Positions 26,333-33,625 of a stretch of 64,000 nt of DNA are shown here, in pieces. The stretch is taken from the NCBI RefSeq assembly GCF_000590475.1, contig NZ_CP007441.1:1122443-1186442 (forward strand). Direction: 5' to 3'. Made by a program: the position numbers and the translations under genes. Source of the DNA: Stutzerimonas stutzeri (GTDB lineage Bacteria; Pseudomonadota; Gammaproteobacteria; Pseudomonadales; Pseudomonadaceae). Each line of letters starts with the position of its first letter. Position 1 is the stretch's first letter. The notes beneath the pieces were generated by a model. The model had not been told where the DNA came from and ran no database searches. It was given only the letters and a program-made list of their open reading frames with translations.

Positions 26333-27093
26333 CGTGCCGGTACGCCGAGTTCGTCCCACAGACCGTCGCGCACATTGCGGCCGGCGATCAGCAGAATCAG
26401 AATGGTCAGGACGGCCATGGCCCAGAGGCCAATCCCCGGGTGCACGTCGACCATACCGCCAAGCTTAATGATGGCGACGAGAATCCCTAGCAGACACACC
26501 TCGAGCATGCTCCAGGGACGAAGATGTTCCAGCGCCCGCATGCAGGCGCTAAAACCCGGCGCGATTTGGCCGCCGCGCGCATACACCAGGATCCAGCTCA
26601 GCAGGATGATCTGCAAGGCCGGCGCGAAGATGATGCTCAGGCCAGCAACCAGCGCGATGGGGGTGATCCGACCTCGGGCCAACGCCTCGACGGTTCCCCA
26701 TAACGTCGCCTCGTTGCTCAGCCCTTGCATGCCGATCTGCATGATGGGAAACGCATTGGCGAACAGAAACAGGATGGCGGCAGCCAGCGTCAGCGCCAGC
26801 AGTTGATCGGCGTTGAGGAACCTGGCCCGTTCCAGCAGAGCACCGCAGCGCAGGCAATGGGCCGTCTGTCGTCGTGTCAATGCAGGGCGCCGGTACACCG
26901 AATCGCAGTGTTCGCAGATGATCAGCGGCGTTCCGCTCAGGATATCCAGACGTGACGCCGATACCTGGCCGGGAGCTTCGGCTGTTTGTCGAGGAGTCAG
27001 GCTGTCTGGCTTCAAAGCATCCACTCGATGGGAAGAATCGACAGAAACGGCACGCAGGCTCTTGTCGGACGCTCGTGTGCGGCTCGCTATCAT
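26329..27093 (-). CDS. PqiA-domain membrane protein, first half
   Basis: A PqiA domain with the cysteine pattern ICEHCDSVY...HCLRCGALL and four membrane segments. About 60 residues of polar, unrelated sequence precede the domain. The start is uncertain: the open frame continues 31 codons further upstream to 27186. I use the ATG at 27093, but a later start nearer the zinc-ribbon cysteines is possible. It is the first gene of the four-gene pqi operon. Oxidative-stress (paraquat) induction is known for E. coli pqi; no SoxS-like site was sought successfully here. Confidence 0.8.
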   Translation of the reverse strand: MIASRTRASDKSLRAVSVDSSHRVDALKPDSLTPRQTAEAPGQVSASRLDILSGTPLIICEHCDSVYRRPALTRRQTAHCLRCGALLERARFLNADQLLALTLAAAILFLFANAFPIMQIGMQGLSNEATLWGTVEALARGRITPIALVAGLSIIFAPALQIILLSWILVYARGGQIAPGFSACMRALEHLRPWSMLEVCLLGILVAIIKLGGMVDVHPGIGLWAMAVLTILILLIAGRNVRDGLWDELGVPAR

Positions 27094-27383
27094 GGCGCAG
27101 CTGTGGCTGCGCCGTTGCTCCAGCCAATGGAGTTTGCCTGATTCGGTCAGCAATACTTCATAAGCGCTGGCGGGGGATAGTGTCACCGAACGCTTGTTCG
27201 ATCGCCAGCGCTATGCGGGCTTTCGCTGACGAAGCCCGTTCGCTACTGAGAACGGCCTAGCGATAAGAGACGCTGTATAGCGCATTGACGTATCTGCCCA
27301 AAGGTTGCGCCACCTACTTCAAGTTTCCCTGACCACGACCGATACCCAAGAGACAAAAGACTACTTCGCTTCTGGAGCCCATC

Positions 27384-28277
27384 GTGCGCTTGCGCCTTCT
27401 GATTCTCGCCTGCCTGCTGGCCTCGCCGGCCAATGCTCTCACGTTCCAGACACGTTTGGAGCGGGCGCAGTGGCAGGTGGAAGGCGATCAGTTCGAATGT
27501 CGTCTGACGCAGCCGGTAGCCGGCTTCGGAGCAGGCGAATTCGTGCGGCGGGCGGGTGAGCAGTCGACGTTCCGTTTGCAATCACCTGAGCGCTGGTTAG
27601 GCAACGGTTCGGCGACTCTGCTTGCGGCCGCTGCGCCCTGGCAGCCAGAGCGCAGCGATATCAATCTGGGCGTGGTTACCGTGGCGGGTGGCGACATCCC
27701 GTTCAACAGCTCGCAGCTACAGGCCGGGCGTCTGCTCAGCGGGCTGCTGGAGGGGCGGAGCCCGGTGGTGCGTCACCGCACACGGCAGGGTGGCGAGGCG
27801 ATGGAGGTGCGGTTGCTGCCCGCACGTTTCGGCAAGGCCTACGAGGATTTTCGTGCTTGTACGGCGAAGCTGTTGCCGGTCAATTTCGAGCAGATCCGCC
27901 ATTCGCAGGTCGGGTTTCCCACTGGGGACGTCGCGCTCGATGCCTTGGGTCAGGCCAAGCTCGACATCATCCTGCAGTTTCTCAAGGCCGATCCGAGCGT
28001 TAATCAAATCCAGCTCGACGGCCACTCCGATAACAGCGGCAACCGGTTGACCAATCGCGATCTGTCCCGTCGCCGGGCTTTGGCGGTCGAGGAATATCTG
28101 ATCGCCAATGGTGTGCCGAAGGAGCAGGTCACGCTGCGTTTTCATGGTGAGCGCTATCCGGTAGTTCCCAATAGCAGTGCGGCCAACCGGGCCAAGAACC
28201 GGCGGGTGACCCTGCGCTTGGAGCGTGGCCCTGCGACCACCACGGCCGCTGCCAAAGGCAACGCTCCGTCGTCCTGA
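27384..28277 (+). CDS. motY: Flagellar motor T-ring protein MotY (OmpA-like C-terminal domain)
   Basis: A 297-residue secreted protein with signal peptide (about 1-18, ending ANA). The N-terminal MotY-specific domain starts with LTFQTRLERAQW, and the OmpA-like peptidoglycan-binding domain spans about 165-285 (QIQLDGHSDNSGNRLTNRDLSRRRA). In polar flagellates MotY anchors the stators at the flagellar base. The start is GTG, with GGAG at 27374-27377; no family-like ATG is nearer. Neighbours argG and gloA match the pseudomonad arrangement around motY. Confidence 0.9.
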   Translation: MRLRLLILACLLASPANALTFQTRLERAQWQVEGDQFECRLTQPVAGFGAGEFVRRAGEQSTFRLQSPERWLGNGSATLLAAAAPWQPERSDINLGVVTVAGGDIPFNSSQLQAGRLLSGLLEGRSPVVRHRTRQGGEAMEVRLLPARFGKAYEDFRACTAKLLPVNFEQIRHSQVGFPTGDVALDALGQAKLDIILQFLKADPSVNQIQLDGHSDNSGNRLTNRDLSRRRALAVEEYLIANGVPKEQVTLRFHGERYPVVPNSSAANRAKNRRVTLRLERGPATTTAAAKGNAPSS

Positions 28278-28363
28278 TGCCGGACGACGCTCACGCCCCT
28301 GTAAAACAAACGTCGCGACCAGTAGAATCCCCGCTTTCCTTACAATCCCGGGAGTGGATGGCA

Positions 28364-29581
28364 ATGGCCGACGTAAAGAAGGTAGTCCTGGCGTATTCCG
28401 GTGGCCTGGACACCTCGGTGATCCTTAAGTGGCTGCAAGACACCTATAACTGCGAAGTGGTGACCTTCACTGCCGACCTCGGCCAGGGCGAGGAAGTCGA
28501 GCCAGCGCGTGCCAAGGCCAAGGCCATGGGTGTCGAGGAAATCTACATCGACGACCTGCGCGAAGAGTTCGTTCGCGATTTCGTGTTCCCGATGTTCCGC
28601 GCCAACACCGTTTACGAAGGCGAATACCTGCTGGGTACTTCCATCGCCCGTCCGCTGATCGCCAAGCGCCTGATCGAAATCGCCAACGAGACCGGTGCCG
28701 ACGCCATCTCCCACGGCGCGACCGGCAAGGGCAACGATCAGGTTCGTTTCGAGCTGGGCGCCTATGCGCTAAAGCCGGGCGTCAAGGTCATCGCACCTTG
28801 GCGTGAGTGGGATCTGCTCTCGCGCGAGAAGCTGATGGATTATGCGGCCACGCACGAGATCCCGATCGAGCGTCACGGCAAGAAGAAGTCGCCGTACTCC
28901 ATGGATGCCAACCTGCTGCACATCTCCTATGAAGGCGGCGTGCTGGAAGACACCTGGACCGAGCACGAAGAAGACATGTGGCGCTGGACCCGCTCGCCGG
29001 AAACCGCGCCGGACACCCCGACCTACATCGAGTTGACCTACCGCAAGGGCGACATCGTCGCCATCGACGGCAAGGACATGACGCCGGCCGAAGTACTGAC
29101 CTACCTGAACAAGGTCGGCGGCGAGAATGGCATCGGTCGTCTAGATATCGTCGAGAACCGCTACGTGGGCATGAAGTCCCGCGGCTGCTACGAAACCCCC
29201 GGCGGCACCATCATGCTCAAGGGCCACCGCGCGATCGAGTCGATCACCCTTGACCGGGAAGTTGCTCACCTGAAAGACGAGCTGATGCCCAAGTACGCCA
29301 GCCTGATCTACAACGGCTACTGGTGGAGCCCGGAGCGCAGCATGCTGCAGCAGATGATCGACGCTTCGCAGGTTAGTGTGAACGGCGTGGTGCGTCTGAA
29401 GCTCTATAAAGGCAACGTCATAGTCACCGGCCGTAAGTCCGACGACTCGCTGTTCGACGCGAACATCGCTACGTTCGAAGATGATGCCGGCGCATACGAC
29501 CAGGCGGACGCAGGCGGCTTCATCAAGCTCAACGCGCTGCGCATGCGTATCGCCGCGAACAAGGGCCGGACGCAGTTCTGA
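28364..29581 (+). CDS. argG: Argininosuccinate synthase
   Basis: A 405-residue enzyme joining citrulline and aspartate with ATP in arginine synthesis. The N-terminal PP-loop AYSGGLDTS is at about 10-18. Conserved segments include SHGATGKGNDQVRFE and GRKSDDSLFD. The true start is the ATG at 28364 (MADVKKVVL) after GGGAG. The 29 upstream codons in frame are not family-like. Confidence 0.98.
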   Translation: MADVKKVVLAYSGGLDTSVILKWLQDTYNCEVVTFTADLGQGEEVEPARAKAKAMGVEEIYIDDLREEFVRDFVFPMFRANTVYEGEYLLGTSIARPLIAKRLIEIANETGADAISHGATGKGNDQVRFELGAYALKPGVKVIAPWREWDLLSREKLMDYAATHEIPIERHGKKKSPYSMDANLLHISYEGGVLEDTWTEHEEDMWRWTRSPETAPDTPTYIELTYRKGDIVAIDGKDMTPAEVLTYLNKVGGENGIGRLDIVENRYVGMKSRGCYETPGGTIMLKGHRAIESITLDREVAHLKDELMPKYASLIYNGYWWSPERSMLQQMIDASQVSVNGVVRLKLYKGNVIVTGRKSDDSLFDANIATFEDDAGAYDQADAGGFIKLNALRMRIAANKGRTQF

Positions 29582-29604
29582 ACCGCGCGCGGCTTCGTCC
29601 CTGA

Positions 29605-29633
29605 CATAACCCCGGCCACGAGCCGGGGTTATG
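29605..29633 (+). terminator. Terminator after argG
   Basis: A perfect 12-bp stem CATAACCCCGGC / GCCGGGGTTATG with a 5-base loop, 24 bp after the argG stop, followed by a short T-containing stretch. Confidence 0.75.
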
Positions 29634-29677
29634 CTTTCTGCACTGCTAGACGCCTTGCTGATGAGGAGAAAATCACC

Positions 29678-30070
29678 ATGAGACTACTGCATACCATGCT
29701 GCGAGTCGGCGATATGGAGCGATCCATCGCCTTCTACACCGAAGTACTTGGCATGACCCTGCTACGCCGCAAGGACTACCCCGAAGGCAAGTTCACCCTC
29801 GCGTTCGTCGGCTATGGCGATGAGGCACACAACAGCGTGCTGGAGCTAACGCATAACTGGGGCGTCGACCAGTACGATCTGGGCGACGGCTATGGTCATA
29901 TCGCGCTGGAGGTCGAGGATGTCTACAAGGCTTGCGAGGACATCCGCAGTCGCGGCGGCAAGATCACCCGAGAGCCGGGGCCGATGAAGCACGGCGCCAG
30001 CATTCTCGCGTTCATCGAGGATCCGGATGGCTACAAGGTGGAGCTGTTGTCCCCTTCACGCCGCGACTGA
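29678..30070 (+). CDS. gloA: Lactoylglutathione lyase (glyoxalase I)
   Basis: A 130-residue glyoxalase I that isomerises the methylglyoxal-glutathione hemithioacetal to S-lactoylglutathione. All four metal ligands of the E. coli-type (nickel) enzyme are at the same numbers: H5, E56, H74 and E122. The short form without zinc-class insertions supports the nickel class. The start follows GAGGAGA. Confidence 0.97.
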   Translation: MRLLHTMLRVGDMERSIAFYTEVLGMTLLRRKDYPEGKFTLAFVGYGDEAHNSVLELTHNWGVDQYDLGDGYGHIALEVEDVYKACEDIRSRGGKITREPGPMKHGASILAFIEDPDGYKVELLSPSRRD

Positions 30071-30080
30071 TCTCGCTGGC

Positions 30081-30108
30081 AAAAAGCCCCGGATCGCGGG
30101 GCTTTTTT
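30081..30108 (+). terminator. Terminator between gloA and the convergent small gene
   Basis: AAAAAGCCCC-GGATCG-CGGGGCTTTTTT: strong GC stem with A and T tails on the two sides, so it can terminate both gloA (+) and the convergent 59-residue gene (-). Confidence 0.93.
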
Positions 30109-30112
30109 CACT

Positions 30113-30292
30113 TCAGAGATCGAAGTCGAACTCGTTGAGTTGTTTCTGCAGACGGCGTTCTTCGAGCAGGTTGTCGATGATCCGGCGCTTGGTCAGATTG
30201 GTCTTGGCCACTTCGACCGGAGCCTCTGCAGTATCGTCTTCGTCGTCAGCGACGAAGTCATCTTCAATCTGAATCTCTTCTTTTTCGGACAC
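30113..30292 (-). CDS. Small acidic PA3496-family protein (putative envelope integrity)
   Basis: A 59-codon gene from a GTG start, with product (M)SEKEEIQIEDDFVADD..., an acidic N-terminal half and a conserved basic/helical C-terminal half (TKRRIIDNLLEERRLQKQL...). It matches the pseudomonad small-protein family typified by PA3496, which lies beside nth in P. aeruginosa as it does here. GGAG stands about 10 bp upstream of the GTG. The envelope-integrity name is a family label; its function is not established. Confidence 0.75.
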   Translation of the reverse strand: MSEKEEIQIEDDFVADDEDDTAEAPVEVAKTNLTKRRIIDNLLEERRLQKQLNEFDFDL

Positions 30293-30401
30293 TTGTCTTA
30301 CTCCACGGCTAAGGCGCGCTGTTGGCGCACCTTATAGCGGCAAAAGAGAAGGCCGTAAAAAAGATTTTTTCAATCAGGCGATAGGCTTTTCACCTGATCG
30401 A

Positions 30402-31040
30402 TCAATCGTCCGAGGTCTTGTGCTTGTACTCGCAAAGGTCTTCGATGCGGCAGCTGCCACATTGTGGCTTGCGGGCCTTGCAGACGTAGCGTCCGTGGAG
30501 GATCAGCCAGTGATGGGCCTCGAGCATGTACTCTTTCGGGACGAACTTGATCAGCCGTCGCTCGACTTCTAGCACGTTCTTACCAGGAGCTATGTTGGTG
30601 CGATTGGCGACGCGGAATATGTGTGTGTCCACTGCCATGGTGAATTGACGAAAGGCGGTGTTGAGCACGACGTTTGCCGTCTTGCGGCCAACGCCCGGCA
30701 AGGCTTCAAGGTCCTCGCGGTTGTCCGGCACTTGGCTGCCATGTTTCTCGATGAGGATTCGGCAGGTTTCGAGCACGTTTTTCGCCTTGCTCGGATACAG
30801 GCCGATGGTCTTGATATAGCTGCATAGCCCGTCGTAACCCAGCGCGTATATGGCTTCTGGTGTATTGGCGACAGGGTAGAGCTTGGCCGTTGCTTTGTTG
30901 ACGCCGACGTCCGTGGCTTGGGCCGACAGGATGACCGCGATTAGCAGCTCGAATGGCGTGCTGTAGGCCAGCTCAGTCTTGGGCTCCGGGTTGTCTTCGT
31001 GAAGGCGGCGAAAGATTTCTCGGCGTTTCGCGGCGTTCAT
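30402..31040 (-). CDS. nth: Endonuclease III
   Basis: A 212-residue base-excision glycosylase/AP lyase for oxidised pyrimidines. The helix-hairpin-helix LPGVGRKTANVVLN carries catalytic K120; catalytic D138 is in AVDTHIFR. The [4Fe-4S] ligands C187, C194, C197 and C203 fall at the same numbers as in E. coli. It lies 19 bp after rsxE, the common end of the rsx operon. Confidence 0.98.
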   Translation of the reverse strand: MNAAKRREIFRRLHEDNPEPKTELAYSTPFELLIAVILSAQATDVGVNKATAKLYPVANTPEAIYALGYDGLCSYIKTIGLYPSKAKNVLETCRILIEKHGSQVPDNREDLEALPGVGRKTANVVLNTAFRQFTMAVDTHIFRVANRTNIAPGKNVLEVERRLIKFVPKEYMLEAHHWLILHGRYVCKARKPQCGSCRIEDLCEYKHKTSDD

Positions 31041-31059
31041 CGGGCAGAGGCTCCTGGCA

Positions 31060-31773
31060 TCATTCGATTACCCCAGTGACACGGACACGACGGCTCTGCA
31101 CTGGTTCTATTGGCTGCCTGGTCTTGGCGCGCTCGGCCAGTTGCTGGTCGATGCGGTTCTTCAACGCGATCAGCAGGCCGAGCACGATGAATGCGCCAGG
31201 TGGCAGGATTGCCAGTAGAAAACCTTTGTAGTCGCTGAAAAGCGTGAGTTGCCAGTCGGTGGCGATCGGGCCGAACAAGAGGTGCATGTTGGCAAATAGC
31301 GCGCCCGTCCCGAACAGCTCGCGCAGGCCTCCCAGCACTACCAGCACCAGGGCGAAACCCAGTCCCATGGCGAGACCATCGAAGGCGGCGATCAGCGGGT
31401 TGTGTTTGGCCGCGAAACCATCGGCGCGACCGAGGATCACGCAGTTGGTGGTGATCAGCGGGATGAAGATGCCGAGTATCTGATACAGCTCATAGGTATA
31501 GGCCTGCATCAACAGCTCGATGCAGGTCGTCAGCGCGGCGATGATCATCACGAAGGCCGGCAGGCGGACTGCCGTGTTGACCACGCCGCGCACCAGCGAC
31601 ACGCCTATGTTCGAACAGACCAGTACGAGTGCGGTTGCGAGGCCCAGACCCAGGGCGTTGACCACTGAGTTGCTCACCCCGAGCAGTGGGCAAAGGCCTA
31701 GCAGCTGAACCAGCGCCGGGTTGTTTTTCCACAGGCCGTTGGCGCTGAGTTCGCGATAGCTGGGATTGCTCAT
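31060..31773 (-). CDS. rsxE: Rsx/Rnf electron transport complex subunit E
   Basis: A 237-residue, six-helix membrane protein of the Rnf/Rsx ferredoxin:NAD-type redox pump, homologous to RsxA and NqrD/E. Signature parts are NPALVQLLGLCPLLGVSNS, ITTNCVILGRADGFAAKHN and PPGAFIVLGLLIALKN. The start overlaps rsxG by 4 bp. The complex may reduce SoxR or supply low-potential electrons. Confidence 0.95.
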   Translation of the reverse strand: MSNPSYRELSANGLWKNNPALVQLLGLCPLLGVSNSVVNALGLGLATALVLVCSNIGVSLVRGVVNTAVRLPAFVMIIAALTTCIELLMQAYTYELYQILGIFIPLITTNCVILGRADGFAAKHNPLIAAFDGLAMGLGFALVLVVLGGLRELFGTGALFANMHLLFGPIATDWQLTLFSDYKGFLLAILPPGAFIVLGLLIALKNRIDQQLAERAKTRQPIEPVQSRRVRVTGVIE

Positions 31774-32540
31774 GGTGTCTGACCTTTCTGTGCGGGCTGC
31801 GGCTCGTCGATTCGCAGTTCGTCGCGGGTGGCTGCGGTGCCCGCGCGCGAATGCGTGGTCACGTCCGCCGGTTCGACATGGTCGTCCAGCGCCTCTCCGG
31901 ACACTGCCGGACTGCCGTTGGCCTGGAGCAACTCGGCCTTGTGCGCATCGAAGTACCGCAAGGCACGATGCACCGCGCCGACCACGGCGCGCGGGGTGAT
32001 GGTGGCGCCGGCGAACTGATCGAACTCGCCGCGATCCTTTTTCACGGCCCAGCCTGATTCGTCGGGGGCGGTCAGTGAGCGGTTGTCGAAACTGCGGATC
32101 CAGGGGCTCTTGGCCAGTTCGATCTTGTCGCCCAGGCCAGGCGTCTCGCGATGGCCAACCACCCGTACACCGGCGATTCGACCATCCGCCTGCACACCGA
32201 CGAGCAGTTGTATCGCACCACTGTAGCCGTCAGGTGCGATGGCCTGGAGAATCACCGCGCTGGGCTTGCCATCTTTGCGCGCGATATAAGCCGCCAGCGG
32301 TTTGCGAGTACCGAGCAGCGGATCGTGTACCTCGATGCTGCTGTCGAGCAATGGGTTGTCGTAACTGTCGCGGGGCAGAATTTCGTTCAGGGCGTTTAGC
32401 TGCGCGGCACGTTCGGATGCCTGAATGCGTTCGGCAGTGAATTGCTGCAGCAAAGTCACGGCGCCTACCGTCACCACGGCAAACAGGCCCAGCACCAGGC
32501 TGTTCTTGAGCATCGAGCGGCTGAGTTCAGGAAGGATCAT
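31770..32540 (-). CDS. rsxG: Rsx/Rnf electron transport complex subunit G, extended C-terminus
   Basis: A 256-residue flavoprotein subunit with one N-terminal helix (about 14-32) and a periplasmic FMN-binding domain. The flavinylation motif is FAGATITPRAVV, with T182 as the expected FMN-threonine. GHRETPGLGDKIE is also conserved. After about residue 205 the protein carries a roughly 50-residue polar tail (SGEALDDHVEPADVT...) longer than common RsxG proteins. The gene ends overlapping rsxE. Confidence 0.95.
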   Translation of the reverse strand: MILPELSRSMLKNSLVLGLFAVVTVGAVTLLQQFTAERIQASERAAQLNALNEILPRDSYDNPLLDSSIEVHDPLLGTRKPLAAYIARKDGKPSAVILQAIAPDGYSGAIQLLVGVQADGRIAGVRVVGHRETPGLGDKIELAKSPWIRSFDNRSLTAPDESGWAVKKDRGEFDQFAGATITPRAVVGAVHRALRYFDAHKAELLQANGSPAVSGEALDDHVEPADVTTHSRAGTAATRDELRIDEPQPAQKGQTP

Positions 32541-32541
32541 T

Positions 32542-33570
32542 TCATTCGCCCAGCTTGAAGCCGCGCTCGGCCTTGCGGTGGCCGTAGGTGCGCGGGCGGG
32601 TGTAGTAGTCGATGGTGGGGGCGGTCAAGTTCATCAGCAGCACGGCGAACGCCACGGCGTCCGGATAACCGCCCCAGGCGCGGATGATGTAGACCAGGAC
32701 GCCAACCCCGGCACCGAAGATCAGCCTGCCTTGATTGCTGGTGGCACCGCTCACCGGATCCGTGACGATGAAGAACGCACCGAGCATGGTGGCGCCGCTG
32801 AGCAGATGAAACAGCGGCGAGCCGTGGCTGTCGGAGCCCGAACCGTTCCAGAACAGCAGGCTCATCAGCGTGAGCGCGGCGAGCATGCCCGCCGGCGCAT
32901 GCCAGCTGAACAGGCGCTTGTGCAGAAGGAACAGGCCGCCAGCCAGGAATGCCAGATTGACCACTTCCGAACCGATGCCGCCGAAATGGCCGAAGGCAGG
33001 GTTCGCCCAAAGTTCCTCGACCGTCAGGCTCTTGTTGACCTTGAGCACGTCGAGGGCCGTGGCCTGGGACCAGCCATCGGGCAGCGAGGCGATGCCGAGG
33101 ATCTGCTGCAGTCCGGCACCCAGGCCAACGCTGTGTGGCACCGGCCAAGTGGTCATTTCCACCGGGAACGAGACGAGCACCACCACGTAGCCAATCATCG
33201 CCGGGTTGAAAGGGTTCTGGCCGAGTCCGCCGTAGAGCTGTTTGCCGAAGGCGATGGCGCTGCCCGTGGCAATCAGCGTTAGCCACCAGGGTGAGTAGGG
33301 CGGGAGCGCCAGCGTCAGCAGCACGGCAGTGACCAGCGCGCTACCGTCGCGCAGAAAGAATTGCACCGGACGTTGCCGCAGTTTGAGAATCAGCGCCTCA
33401 CAGCCAAGCGCGGCGACACTGGCCCAGGCCAGGTTGATCAGCGTGCCGGCGCCATACAGCCAAGTCAGTACGATCACGCCGGGCAGCGTGGCGGCCAGCA
33501 CCAGCAACATGACCCGTTGGGTGCGGTTGTTACCCTTGGTGTGCGGTGAAGTAATGCGGGGCAGGGCCAT
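32542..33570 (-). CDS. rsxD: Rsx/Rnf electron transport complex subunit D
   Basis: A 342-residue polytopic flavoprotein of the NqrB/RnfD family. Covalent FMN is expected at the threonine in LLSGATMLGAFF. Typical segments are QNPFNPAMIGYVVVLVSFP and FIVTDPVSGATSN. It abuts rsxG by one base and follows rsxC by 55 bp. Confidence 0.95.
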   Translation of the reverse strand: MALPRITSPHTKGNNRTQRVMLLVLAATLPGVIVLTWLYGAGTLINLAWASVAALGCEALILKLRQRPVQFFLRDGSALVTAVLLTLALPPYSPWWLTLIATGSAIAFGKQLYGGLGQNPFNPAMIGYVVVLVSFPVEMTTWPVPHSVGLGAGLQQILGIASLPDGWSQATALDVLKVNKSLTVEELWANPAFGHFGGIGSEVVNLAFLAGGLFLLHKRLFSWHAPAGMLAALTLMSLLFWNGSGSDSHGSPLFHLLSGATMLGAFFIVTDPVSGATSNQGRLIFGAGVGVLVYIIRAWGGYPDAVAFAVLLMNLTAPTIDYYTRPRTYGHRKAERGFKLGE

Positions 33571-33625
33571 TGGCTCTCCGGTCGAATGCTGATTTGGGCG
33601 GTTGATGACGCACCACCCACTGTGG

